The notes under the pieces: model-generated
What the model was told of the DNA's origin: nothing
The model's database searches: none
Seen by the model: the letters and a program-made list of their open reading frames with translations, nothing else
Assembly (NCBI GenBank): GCA_009733575.1
Contig: ML769702.1
Location: forward strand, 40,424-77,188
Source of the DNA: Gymnopus androsaceus JB14
Taxonomy: Eukaryota > Basidiomycota > Agaricomycetes > Agaricales > Omphalotaceae
DNA: 36,765 bases
Reading direction: 5' to 3'
Part shown: positions 9,209 through 20,399 of the stretch, in pieces
Position numbering within the stretch: position 1 is the first letter of the stretch
Layout of the letters: the number at the start of each line of letters is the position of its first letter
Made by a program: the position numbers and the translations under genes

Positions 9209-11355
9209 AGGGAAGATAGCAAGAAGATAAATGCGGTCGTCAGACTCGTCACGCGTTCAATCAAGTCAGCGCCCCTTGAAATAAATTGAAAGTCCGGGAC
9301 CGAGTATTGTCTCGGGAGTGTGATTGTCTTGCTTGTTGTTTTGTGATTAAAATTTTGAATCGCATACGCATTCACTGTTGAGCTCTCCGCTCTCTCCAAA
9401 TCCCAAGCTCTCAACCATGACGGCGGACGATTGCAGACGTTCCTCAAGTACAAGGATTGAGTGTGGCTATTTGAGAATGAAGAACGGAGACTCACAGAAT
9501 TCACAGCAAAGGTTGAAGATTGAGGAGCATTCAAGAGGGCTTGATAACCTTCAGGATTCTGAGATCGAAGCAGTGAATTAGATCAGGGCGCGCTTTGAGC
9601 AAGTCGCGCTTCTTCGGCCGCAACTACAATGACTCTTTCAAGCTTCCAGAACCGGTATACTAGCCAATCTAACGACTATGTCACGCTGTTTTGGTATGCT
9701 CCTCAGAACGCGAAAAATTCAAAAACTGCTCTTATGTCTTCGTGAGACAGCGTGGATTGGACTGGAATGATGCGTTATGCCAATTCCCATGCTTCGATCG
9801 ACTCTCACCATGGTACTCCTTCTGTGTCCAGCGTGGATACTACTGCCCAATCCAGATTCATCCTCATGCTTTGCCGATCCACTCAATACCGTTATGCTCT
9901 ACAGTGACTAACTCATTTTCCCTCCTATTGTATTTGGTACTGGGGTTCATAAAGATTTACTTCGGAATGCGTTTAATCCTGGGATAGAGAAGATGGGCCA
10001 GAAGCGGGGAAACAGGAGCAGGAATGAGGGGACTGGGAGCATCCGAACAAGCGGCATTGAATAACCAGGAGGATGCAATGCGTCACTCTCGATATTGATG
10101 ACTGTTGTCTACAAAGAAGAGTTCATTGCGGTGGATGCCATCCCTGTTGCACCCAAAGGTTCTGGTCCTACTGTCCGTGGTCTCTTCAGGGAGGGACTGG
10201 AATCAATTTTCCGTTGTTGTCTTCCAGGATTGGCCATTGCTTTTGGTGTTGGTATCGGTTCTGGCTATATGTACGACACATCTTTGAGAAAGATGTGTAA
10301 TCTGACTTGGGTGAGTACGAAGCGCTGTGGCAGGTAACTTCTATGTTTCAGGATATCACATCTTCTTGGAGCTATCCGTAATTCTTCCATTTGAATGTCC
10401 CCGATGTGATATCTTATGTCATTTAATGAAGGGATTGTTCCTTGCCCCTCCTCAAGAACGGCTGTACTCCTTCAGAAGCCTTTAATGAACCCGTCGAAAA
10501 AGCTACACAACTTGAATCTCTATCCTTAATTGGTGCTAAAGTACTTGTTTTCAAATCAGCATTTCCACATTCTGAGCAAGTGACTTACCTTTTGTACATG
10601 CTGTAGAATGGCCTACATGTACAACGCATACTCGATGACTGCCCGACGTGGTGCCCTTGCCATCTTCGAGCAGCTGTAACGAGCGGTACCGAAACTCGCA
10701 AGTCATTTGAATTCAACGGAGGTCAAGCTGAGATAATCAACAGCCGTATCTGCAGGTGAAGTGTAGGCTCGTGACCATCCGTTTCTATTTGAAACTATGG
10801 CACAGCCATCTCGGACCGAAGGATCCGTAGACGTAGGAATTTCCTTTGTTTATGGTACAAACAAACGGATTTGGCTGTTTACACCAAATAAATTACGTAG
10901 GTGGGATTGGTCGCGAGTCTAGGTGAAGTGCTATGCTTGCTATGCTTGCTATATGAATTGATGATTGTTGATTACAAGGCTGGGTCAGAATAAGGTGGCC
11001 TTACCATGACGGTATATACCAAAAAATGGGCTTTCTTTGTACTTCAACGAGTCAAGATGATCCGCTCTTTCCTGTTGAGGTCTTGTAATAGCTATGCTAT
11101 GTGCCCATTCTAGAACACTAGTATGAATGCTGTACAGCCCGACAACGTACGCTTCCCAATTAGGTGGATGCTGAACTAACTCCAGCTTGGTGATGCCGGC
11201 AAAGTAACGCATGCACCCATGTACACTGCCTCATTCTCGATCGGTCAATCTTCCTTCCAGGAATCGAGCATCGAAATCCATGCTCAATTCTCCTAATGTT
11301 AGAATCGCGAGAACATAGTACTTAAAATGAATAATGGCCGTCTTTCCTTGCAATA
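9209..11355. other. Long gene-poor region with unrecognised coding-like fragments
   Basis: No complete gene could be modelled. One possible fragment is 10095-10337 (+), about 80 codons, with an aliphatic Gly-rich stretch (LPGLAIAFGVGIGSGYMYD) that could be a membrane segment. Another lies at ~10470-10610 (+). Stops occur in all frames between them. A short tandem CTATGCTTG repeat occurs near 10930-10950. It may be a decayed gene or plain intergenic DNA. Confidence 0.4.
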
Positions 11356-12822
11356 ATGTCCTCATCTCACACGACGCCACAACTTGAACGACCCTTCACG
11401 CTCGGTCGCTCTCCTTCTCCTACTACTTATTCTGGAATCGACCGGTTGCCAGAACCAGACCTCTGCACCTGCAACCTTGACGTTGTTCACGAGCATCACT
11501 GCTGGGATGTCGACCTAGATGTATATGGAATTATACACAATAGCGACCTGGGATGTAGTATCTGCAATACTTTTGCGTCTCATATTCACCGCTCCCACAA
11601 ACAGAGGGTTAGAGGGATCGAGGATGCATATATCAAAATGCATGCTCGACACGATGTTATGTGGCATAGAGGGCGCGTAGAAGGAGAGCATAGTAAACGC
11701 GAAGCAAAGGAGAAAGCTTTAGACAGGCCAGACGCTGCTCACGTAGAGCTAGCCAAGGTCGAGGAAGAGCTGAAACACCTTACCCAGCTATTCCTCGGAC
11801 ATACTTCGATTGAGGACTTCCTTTCTATGTTCGACAAGCCCAGGTTTGCAACACGTCGGGAATTCCAGGAGCGGGGTGGTAATCAGTCTTCGCTTTGGAA
11901 TGACGACGTAGTTACACCCTCTTCTGAACCGTTACGCCACATTAGGTCGTCAAGCACTTCAGTCTCCGCCGGGCCTTCGTATGCGCATGTGGCGCGTGCA
12001 CCGTCATTAGCGTCTTCATCGAACGCAGGCTCTCCTCCTTCTACCGGCGCATTTCGTCCCAGTCATCCCAATCAACGACATTTGGGTCCAGGTGCCGATA
12101 TTCCGGATTACTATACAGCTATGTCGTTCAAAAGTGGCGTCCGAAAATCGTTGGCTGCTTTGTTTTCTGCGGCGCACAACCACGATGCTGCTGCTCTGGC
12201 GAAGTGCAAGGCTCTTTGCACGGAAGCCCATGCAACTGAACCGGAAAAAAAAACATTCGGCATGAACTTTGTGCTAACGCAGTGGAGAAATCCGTCGTCC
12301 GACCCTAGCATCAGGTCCTCTTCTTCCGCCTCTTCGATCCCGGCCTCTCGCCAAACTAACTACAGAGCCCGAGTTGCAGGCATCCCTAACCCAAGGGCCG
12401 AAGATCCACCTGAAGTTTGGTTACAGTTTTTGAGGACACATCCGTCTAACTGGCCGATTGGAGTTCGAAAGCAGAGCAATGGCGATGCCGTCCTTTCTGA
12501 TTTGATAGCGAGTCGGATGTTGGCTCACACCCGTCCTTCCCTGCAGTCCTCTTCTCTTCTTCGACAACAGTTCGTTAACGTCATGCTCTCCTTGTTTACG
12601 ATGAAAGGACGTTACGAAAAGTTGGTCAATCGCTTGGCTCTCAAAATCGCACCGATTGTGAAATATCGGCCATTCAGTGATTCTTCCCGGAGCGAATCCA
12701 TTTCAGAGGAGGACGTAGCGCGTCATTATGCGTCGTGTGGCCTGACCATAAAGATGGTCGAGGAAAATGTGGAGAATTGGGCTATCGAATATAAGCTTGA
12801 AAAGGGAGAAAGCTATAGCTAG
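11356..12822 (+). CDS. Uncharacterised protein, 488 residues
   Basis: A single-exon reading frame with good length and sustained codon quality, but no domain I recognise. Residues ~35-75 hold a Cys/His set (CTCNLDVVHEHHC, then CSICNTF), which may bind metal. Residues ~75-150 are charged and helical (EGEHSKREAKEKAL, VELAKVEEELKHL), suggesting a coiled coil. Residues ~180-260 are Ser/Pro-rich and probably disordered. The C-terminal ~230 residues are mixed helical, with PPEVWLQFLRTHPSNWPIGV. The ATG at 11356 follows a clean upstream stop. It converges on the first VPS34 pseudogene. The DNA just past its stop resembles DNA past the kinase gene's 3' end (~20400), so its 3' flank is part of the duplicated block. 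Confidence 0.65.
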   Translation: MSSSHTTPQLERPFTLGRSPSPTTYSGIDRLPEPDLCTCNLDVVHEHHCWDVDLDVYGIIHNSDLGCSICNTFASHIHRSHKQRVRGIEDAYIKMHARHDVMWHRGRVEGEHSKREAKEKALDRPDAAHVELAKVEEELKHLTQLFLGHTSIEDFLSMFDKPRFATRREFQERGGNQSSLWNDDVVTPSSEPLRHIRSSSTSVSAGPSYAHVARAPSLASSSNAGSPPSTGAFRPSHPNQRHLGPGADIPDYYTAMSFKSGVRKSLAALFSAAHNHDAAALAKCKALCTEAHATEPEKKTFGMNFVLTQWRNPSSDPSIRSSSSASSIPASRQTNYRARVAGIPNPRAEDPPEVWLQFLRTHPSNWPIGVRKQSNGDAVLSDLIASRMLAHTRPSLQSSSLLRQQFVNVMLSLFTMKGRYEKLVNRLALKIAPIVKYRPFSDSSRSESISEEDVARHYASCGLTIKMVEENVENWAIEYKLEKGESYS

Positions 12823-13041
12823 TGCTCATAATTAACTTGGGATGAGTGACATGACTTGCATATTTTAATCTTTCGATTCATCGACAAGTGCTGTTACTTG
12901 CTTTGAACCTTGCATGAAGTTGTAAAGAATCTCTTGCTTTCGCGGCTGTATAAGTATATCACTGTAATGTTCTAGCACTATCTTGCTTTCCATATGCTAC
13001 GAACCAAGTTACTTATCCTTGAATTCATAAATGATACTAGA

Positions 13042-13142
13042 AAGACTGGTCATAGAACTCGCCAGAACATTACTGTAGGTACATATTGCTGTCCAACATA
13101 ACCTTCGGCAACATCTCAGAATGCTTGATCACCTCCACCATT
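13042..13142 (-). repeat. Third partial copy of the VPS34 3' end
   Basis: The stretch AGACTGGTCATAGAACTCG (13046-13064) and the nearby CAACATCTCAGAATGCTTGA repeat sequence found again at ~13170-13260 and in copy 2 (~20610-20745). It lies just downstream of pseudogene copy 1. It looks like a small tandem duplication of the gene's last exon and 3' flank. Confidence 0.6.
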
Positions 13143-15716
13143 TTAGTTCATCCCAGTCATACAGGAAATCGTGGAAAGGCTGGTCATAGAACACGCTAGA
13201 ACATTGTTATGTACGCTGGTACTGTTGCGTAAGATCATGTATCCGATCTCAAAATGCTTAATCGCCTCCTCCTCCGTGAGATCCAACCGACACTTTTCCT
13301 GAATCTGTTCATGCACATCTCGGTGTTTTATATCGGTGATAGAAGCATCTACTATAAGCGCGATGAGATTGAGAATGAGGTTGGCGCTTTTGCGGAGGAT
13401 GGTGAAGGCGGTAAAGCAGAATGATTTAAATCGCATGTATTGAGCTGACTGAGTTCCGCCCATGCCGTCGACCATTTCTTTGCATACTTTGACGGCGGGA
13501 GGGAAGGGTTTCGGGTCTCGTCCGAAGATGTAGCCAAAGTCGACGTGGAAAAAGTGGCCTGAGAGACGGAAAAGGAGTGAGAAGAATGAGCAAATGCGCA
13601 ACTAGTAACACGTACCATCTGGAGCAACAAGTAGATTATCTAAATGTCGATCACCTACACCAAGAAGGTACGTGACAACACAGTAGCCAGCTAGAGACAG
13701 TACATCAGATGCACGCACTTTAAAAGACACGATAGACCTACCACAACTCCTCACAAACGTATCAATAACTCCAGGTTCAATCCCCCACGTCCCTACACTC
13801 CCCTCATCCGGATACTCCGCCCTCAAATAACTCAACACATTCCCATGCTCGCTCACGATCGCTGCAATCATCTTGCTCGGCATAAACTGCGCCATGCCTT
13901 GCATCGGACCCGTAGCTAGCACCGCGTACGGAGTAAGCTTCAAAGCTAGATTTTCCTACCTCAAAAGCCGATACATCAATGTGAACACCTGCAGCACAAG
14001 CTGATCTTGCCGCATGTCGTGCCCATCCTTGAATATTACTGGGCACTCTGTTCCGTCGGAGCATTGGAAGGTGAGCAGGAGGGGGTACATGGCGGATTTA
14101 AAGACGGAAGATTTTTTGGGGATGATGCCGGTTATTTCGATTTGGGGGTTGAGAGGGAGGGGGAGAGGAGGCATGGAGGAGAGGTTGTTCTTGGAGTCGG
14201 CGAGGAGGGCTTGGAGACGGTCTTTCTTCCTGATACTCGAATTTTTAGATATATAGAGCTCTCGCGCGCGCTTGGCTAGCGTTTCAACTAGCTGGCCTTG
14301 TCTACGGAGGAGCTCGCGACGGTCAGATCCGTTTTCAACCTGAAGCGTAAGGGCGTAAGGGAGCATTGTAGCAAGGATCCAAAAAGACTTGCCTCAAGAA
14401 TCTTGATCATAAACTTGAACACTACTCTTCCGTAAATCCTTAGATGACTTTATCTTCCAGTGCTACCTAAACCATCAGATACCAGTATAATCGATTACCG
14501 AGTATCGGGTTTTGCACTCCCCTCGAAATGTTAACCCACTATCGTCGTAGGAAATGGCGTTGGTGGCAGATCGAGAAGATCGCTGGTCGGTGGCGGCGCT
14601 CTCAAACTTGAGCGCCTGGACCAGTTGCAGAAGGTATAGCAGCAGCTCCTGGAAACAAACATCAGAATAGCTCTAAGGATAGTACGGAAAATATACCTCA
14701 TCATCGGCTCTCATGAGCTGTCGAACAGAAAACGCTAGCACCCGAGAGTCTACATTTCCAGGCCCTAGTAGTTCCAACGCTTCATCAGTAGCAATTTCCG
14801 TCCACTGGGGTAGCAACTCTTCCACAACTTGTTCAACTTCTGAAGGGTCTCGCCACGTAACAGCTTTGAGTTTAGTGAGCGCGTTTATCTCGAGCAAGAT
14901 GGAAGCGGAACTTCCGTATGAGATCTTTCTCTTCAGGTCTGAGAGGTTGACTGGATGGGTAATTGAGGATGATCTCCTGTGAGGTAGAGAAACGTGAACC
15001 CATAGAAAAGACGCCAGCTCCGATGTTACCCCTATCCTTGGCATTATCCGAGGCGAATGAATTGGCGGAAGATTGGATAGGTGTTTGTGGTGCTGGCGGT
15101 AGCGCAGGAGGCGAAAGAGCAGAGGTCGAAGCAGGGTTCTTCAAAGACTCTGTTTCACTTCACTCAATATTACGGGAAAGTCGAGGTAAAGATATAGATT
15201 CTCAGAGTTTAAGCCTATGGATTGAGTTTAGGGAGGGTAGTGAAAAGTAATAGAGCGTACTCACTGCTTGAATCTCCTTCATCTTCCTGAAAGTCAACTT
15301 GTCCAACCATTCCGACTTTGCCAGATCTCCACGTTCGTATTTTTTGACGAGCTTCTCTAGACGGCCCATTTCATCTGTGGAGCCTGGAGTTTTGCTCGCG
15401 GTGGTCGATTCGACAGACCCATTGGCTTCGGTTCCTAATCAGAGCAGTAATCAATGTTTGCCTCGTCGTAATGTCCTTGATAAACTGCGTGTTACCACCA
15501 GCTATGGCATACCATTTCCTGTCAAACTGGCGAAAAGCCGCTCCTCCAGCAGGAGCGGCAGCTCGTGGACCAGCGATATTCCGTACTATGCTGCGATAAG
15601 CTGGCAGACGAGATAGAGATCTGAGAGTGCCCTTGAGCCCTGGCTATTTCGGACGCTGCTTGAAGCTTTTCTGAAAATACTTGAGCGTCGTGAAATTGAA
15701 GGTCGGGATTCTCCAA
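13143..15716 (-). pseudogene. VPS34 class III PI3-kinase pseudogene, copy 1 (5'-truncated)
   Basis: VPS34 makes PI3P for autophagy and endosomal traffic (family knowledge). Recognisable parts, N to C: C2 remnant (15716 to ~15044), helical region (~15044-14673, EEKDLIRKFRFHLARDKR), kinase N-lobe (14339-13956, QVENGSDRRELLRRQGQLVE), catalytic loop LLGVGDRHLDNLL (~13660) and activation loop [20 protein letters not shown] (~13555). Lesions: an in-frame TAG at 13956-13958 where copy 2 has CAG; a TAA in the C2 part just after a splice site; and a deletion of roughly 40-48 nt near 13250 that removes the segment before the C-terminal helix and shifts the frame. The N-terminal part of C2 is absent. 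A GC-AG intron lies at 14340-14392 (CTTGAG|GCAAGT). The activation-loop YIFGRD differs from the YILGRD of copy 2. Confidence 0.85.
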
Positions 15717-17025
15717 AAGTTCTGTAAACGACCTTTGTTTACAATAACTTCCAATTGAGATCTATTAGCGGCGAAAAGAGCAGGTTACAAGAGACTGGAG
15801 AGCTTTAAGCGCTCAAGCCCACAGAGCGCTCGAATTAGTTTATCTTATCTTCACTAGATAGCACCAGCGCTAATCCCTTTCTTCGATCAAAAAACTTTGC
15901 TCTGAAAAACAGGCTCTTATAGCTACGCATAATGGAAACGCGACCAGCCAGTGCGACGTTGTGCCCTGCACTTTCCTTACGCACAGTCCTCCCATTTTTG
16001 ATTGCCAGTTCTCCTCAACGATAACTAGGATACCCAGGATGCTTCTCCCCGCCTTTTTTAATCTTTGCTCTCTCTCGCGCACCAAACACAATCGTAGCGC
16101 CACTGGCTGGCCCGATAACTCTGCCAGATTAAGACGACTAGGAATACCGGTTATGTTCCGGTGGATGGCTGCGCTGAATGCATTAAGCATACTTGGTGCG
16201 TATCTCCTTGTTAGCGCTAGTGACAGCGGACGAGTCTATTCACAGTGCGTTGTTCGCAGATATGAATCATTCAGCAAGGCCTCCGGAAGCTCCTCAGGAA
16301 ACAATAAGAACAATGACTATCTATCTACGTCTCTTCTCCTCGGTCCAGCGGTATGCATTGTGGTCCTATTGCGAGCATGGAGAAAAAAGAATTGTAGATG
16401 AGCATTGCGTTCCGGGATTTGGGTTGCGACTTGCTATTCGGACTGGGACTATGTATCCCAGATGCTATTCACAGTCCCGGTCTGAATCGCGAGTATTAGG
16501 TCTGGGATTGCGATTGAGGACTCCAACTGGACCTTTCAGATTCGGATTCAGATACAACAGACGAAGACGGACGTATACACCGCCTACAATAGTAACAGCA
16601 ACAGCAGATGCACACAGCTTACGCTATTAATGATGTCGATGACCGCTGTTATATTCCTTTCCTCCTATTCCTCCTCTCCTCCTCTGCTCTCTCGATGCCA
16701 ATAATGGGAGGAACAACGATCATGGGCTTGGGCATACTGGAACCGCCTACGTCTGACTGGAAACTTGTCCTCTTTCTCCTGTAGATATTGGATAATTGAT
16801 TCGCAGAATAGTAATTGGTTCGGACTGAACCTGTCAATTAATCTCACGTCCAGGCGATGTTCCGAACTACTCGTGTACACTGCGTGTAACCGTGTACATT
16901 ATCATAACTTATTTATCACAATCTGGCAATCCAATCTGGGCAGGTACCAATCTTCCTTCCTTCCTCCACACCCTCCATATCGCACACTCTCTCAGTGAAA
17001 TCTTGAATGTTTAACTAGAGCCAAC
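15717..17025. other. Gene-poor region upstream of the kinase fusion gene
   Basis: No gene recognised. Open stretches exist at 15961-16401 and 16193-16630 (+) and 15870-16190 (-), but none shows a domain or splice pattern. The last ~200 bp, pyrimidine-rich just before ATG 17026, is the likely promoter/5' UTR of the kinase gene. Confidence 0.5.
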
Positions 17026-20000
17026 ATGAGCCGCCATCATCCTTATGGAGCTCGTGAAAATCGTCGTGCCGGGTCTAGTAAGGAAACCGCTGGTCCACAG
17101 AGCCGGGGGTTGAGGGGACATACAGACTTCCCAGCCAATACTTCTAGAGGTGAAAACTTTCATCGCCAGGATTATTCATCTTCAATTTACAGTAACATTC
17201 AAGCTGGTGTCGGAGCTGTGGAAAGTGCTCTCCGCCCTGAATCTCGGACCGTGAGCATCACCACCAAAGTCTTCGACCGCGACGGCCAGATTCAAGCACA
17301 TCTCGAACGTTCAACTAGCGGGGTATGGTCTATTCAACCGATGGATAGTCTCGACCCTCTCACTGTCAAATTTGACGATCCCTCATTTCGGGAGATTCTT
17401 GCCAGCAAACAACCATGGAATCATGTGGAATGGAGCACACCTTCTCGCATTAATGTTCTTCTTGAGCTGCTTCACTGTGTATGTGATATTTGTGCAGATC
17501 GTGCTCTTGAAATTGATTTGGGCTTCATAACAGGAATCAAAGCTCTCAACAGCAGACGACTTCAAATTTAAACTATTCAGATACACTCGACGTATTGCAC
17601 GAGAATTCGAGACGCTCCCCTCTTCAATCTGTCTGCGGGGGCTTACAAGGGAGGGAAATCATCCGAAATGGGGTGGAGGGTACGCGGTATGCACATTTTA
17701 TCTTGCTATATAGTAGCTCTGGATCGCTAATGATTTGTTTTAGGATATCTGGAAAGGACAAGCAGCAAGCGGAGACCCCATATGCCTCAAGGTTCTTCGC
17801 GTCTTTACCACCGAGGCCTCCAAGAAACAGTTATTCAAGGTATCTTCTACTCCGGATGCATCTGTGGATACCCATTCATTTCGACTTAGGAGTTCTCCCA
17901 AGAGGCACTGGTCTGGAGCCAGTTGGAGCATCCGAATGTCCTTCCGTTTCTGGGTACAAATACGGATCTTTTCCCAGAGAGCTATTGCTTGGTTTCACCT
18001 TGGTGTAGCCATGGCAATGTTATGGTTTATCTGAGTACTCATCCTGAAGCCGACAAGATGAGAATTGCAAGTCTTACTTTTGTCATTGAACATGCAAACA
18101 CTGATTCCACTCATGCCATAGATATTGGATATTCTCAAAGGGACGGAATACCTACATTCTCGAAACCCACCGGTAGTTCATGGGGATCTCAAAGGCGTTC
18201 GTCCATTTCTTCATTTTATTACATTTTCAATTGAACCTTCAATGTAGAGCAACATCCTAGTCGCCAATCTTGGGCAATGTTGTCTCGCAGATTTTGGTCT
18301 AGCAGGAATGATGAGCACATTACAAACTCTCTCGTCTTCGACAGGAAACGGTACCCGCGGTAGTGTCCGATGGATGGCTCCGGAATTGTTTGATTATACA
18401 ACGAATTCAAAACCATCCACCGTCACGGATATGTACTCGCTTGGTTGTACAATTTATGAGGCAAGCAATTTCTTTTATATCCAAACTGAGTTGCTGAGTA
18501 TGTTATAGATTGTTACCGGTTTACCTCCTTTCTCCGAAGTAAAGCCTGACATTGCAGTATCCATGGGAGTCGTGAAGGGAGCTCGACCGCTGCGGCCGGT
18601 AGAGGGATTCTCTGATCAACTGTGGACAGCAATAGAGAAATGCTGGGTCGATCCACATAACAGGCATACTGTCAAAACATTCATGGATGAACTGTCACCG
18701 GTCCTTCTGGCAGGGTCTTTTACTCCAAATACACACCGTCGCGTAGCATCTCAACAGCTCGCTTCACCAGCAACTACCGTTGTCAGGCTTTCACCCATCA
18801 CTGGCAGTAGGTTCGGAAGGTCGTACAATGCTGTCTTATACGATGATCCAACAGAGCAGTTTTCTCAGAATTATGTGCTTCCTCCACAATGTAAGACTCC
18901 CGTGTACCCATATTGAATACTGTAATATCATGTAACGTACTCAACTCCCTCCTTTCTGATAGGGTTCAGTGCAAATACGACCCATCCGCACCATCGTGTT
19001 GCATTCCTGGTGCCGCCTCGGCAGCAGCTATCCCCACCAGGGCCACCACCAACTACCGCTGTCAGGCTTCCACCCACCCAAGCCAGTACTTTCGGAAGGT
19101 CATATACTGCTGTCTTGCCAACCGATGAAATGGACCAGATATTTTTCGCCTCGGTCAACGATGCTACACATCGTATGGCACCATTTCTTTTCGCCAATGG
19201 TGTTCTGGATGAGCTGGCTAACCATTACGTGACTACGGTAGCGGCCCTACAATACTACCAGCTCGCAGACCAAGTTACAGTATTCAAAATTCTTTTCGAC
19301 GCTGTCGAAAAAGAAGGCTTTGCTCGACATACAGCTCGCTTATTGGCCTCTGTACATATTCAGCGTTCTCAAACGCCTGGGACGCCAGTACTTGGAGATG
19401 TTTCTGTGCGTGAACGGTACGACGAACTCTTGAGCATATTCAGCTTTGCAAAGCAGCGTTTTGACGATGACGATGCTCTTGGTGCATTGAATATCATCTC
19501 TATGTTCTTGTTCGACGGCGGACATGGTGACTGGGAAAGATGGCTTCAAGTTGCTTCCATTTATTCGAACAGCATCCTCGGAGATCGAAGCCGATTCCAC
19601 GGCTATCGCGATGCGCTTATGAATTGCTCAGACAAAGAGCGCTTCATTATCAAGACCACGTTCTGGTTTGACGTCCTCGCTTCGGTGACAACGATGTCCT
19701 CGCCCAACTTTGTCAACGTCATCGACAACCTCTACAACCCATCTAACCAGAGTGGTGTCTATGATGTCTCTGAAGACTCGGATTCGCTTTCCATGTTGTC
19801 TGTAATGGGCTGCGAGAACCGTATCGTCTGGGCATTGGCGAAAACATCCCAGCTTTATGTTTGGAAACAAGCTCGCGAGAAAGAAGATGGACTCAGTTTT
19901 ATTGAACTCAGCAGAAGGGCTGCTGACATCGAGTCGTTCCTCACCCCACCGAACCCACCGTTGGCCTCATGCACCGACGACAACGTTGCTCTAGCGTTGG

Positions 20001-20278
20001 CGTCTGAAGTCTTCTGCACCTCTATCGTCGTTTATCTTCGAACCATCGTCTCTGGCGACCGCCCACGGGTCCCAGACATTAGCAAAGCTGTCGCCGACGC
20101 CATTGCGTCTTTGGAAAAAGTATGTACGGCACCAGAATCAGTGAGGCATGTCGTTGTGCGCAGTACGATCTTTGCCGTCTTCATCTGCGCCGCCCTCACT
20201 ACCAATGCAAACAAACGAAGCTTTTTGCTCAGGCAGCTCGAGGACCAGGGCTCAGTGGGCAGCTGTTGTAGTATTTAA
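17026..20278 (+). CDS. Protein kinase fused to a Fungal_trans_2-type transcription-factor domain
   Basis: Eight exons: 17026-17478, 17534-17686, 17744-17839, 17890-18066, 18122-18196, 18248-18460, 18509-18890 and 18963-20278, giving 954 residues. Residues 1-150 are a unique N-terminus. A TKL-like kinase domain (~165-460) has a glycine loop WGGGYADIWKG, Lys 218 in ICLKVL, the alpha-C Glu in SQEAL, catalytic VVHGDLKGSN (HGD in place of HRD), DFG at ~333 and RWMAPEL. All core residues are present. Two similar linkers follow (18719-18863 and 18965-19144), sharing TT.VRL.P and FGRSY.AVL. Residues ~575-950 resemble the Fungal_trans_2 family (GCENRIVWALAKTSQLYVWK, LSRRAADIESFL). No Zn2Cys6 DNA-binding domain is visible. 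Introns 4 (18067-18121) and 6 (18461-18508) appear to be GC-AG. Intron 7 (18891-18962) is GT-AG, phase 1, and joins the two halves in frame. The stop at 20276-20278 may be premature. A two-gene reading is the main alternative. Confidence 0.75.
18719..19144 (+). repeat. Duplicated linker between kinase and transcription-factor parts
   Basis: The segment 18719-18863 (FTPNTHRRVA to the NAVLYDDPTEQF end) is similar in DNA and protein to 18965-19144 (FSANTTHPHHRVA to the TAVLPTDEMDQIF end). The two are separated by ~30 nt of coding sequence and a 72-nt intron. Shared blocks include ACTACCG(T/C)TGTCAGGCTT and TTCGGAAGGTC. Confidence 0.8.
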
Positions 20279-20371
20279 AAGTTGCTGCACGAGATGGATT
20301 TGGGTCAGGCAAAGCCCAGAGCGGTTCCTTGGCGAAGATTGGTCCATGAACAGAAGATACTGCTGCTTTAA
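20279..20371 (+). other. Open extension beyond the kinase gene stop
   Basis: After the TAA at 20276-20278 the same frame stays open for 30 codons to TAA 20369-20371. It encodes KLLHEMDLGQAKPRAVPW and ends VHEQKILLL. Its composition continues the upstream protein, and comparable family members end beyond this point. The first stop may be a recent nonsense change or a sequence error. Confidence 0.5.
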
Positions 20372-20399
20372 TTTCTTTTTTTTCTTTCACTGTGCTTAA

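Larger units (their letters stand above)
12823..15720. repeat. Segmental duplication, copy 1 (VPS34 3' part plus flank)
   Basis: Diverged copy of 20400-23215 in the same orientation. Similarity starts in the 3' flank (shared TATAGCTAGTGCT, then CTGTTACTT...TTTGAACC) and runs through the kinase, helical and C2 coding parts. It stops at ~15720, where the flanks become unrelated. Both copies keep introns, so it arose at DNA level and not by retrotransposition. Confidence 0.8.

Noticed and set aside
8938..9534. 198-codon open frame on the minus strand over the VWA gene start
   Set aside because: It overlaps exon 1, intron 1 and exon 2 of the VWA gene in another frame and shows no domain; a shadow of the real gene.
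20264..20278. CaaX-like ending (CCSI) of the kinase fusion protein as a lipid-anchor signal
   Set aside because: The stop there may be premature and open coding continues after it, so the ending is probably not a selected motif.
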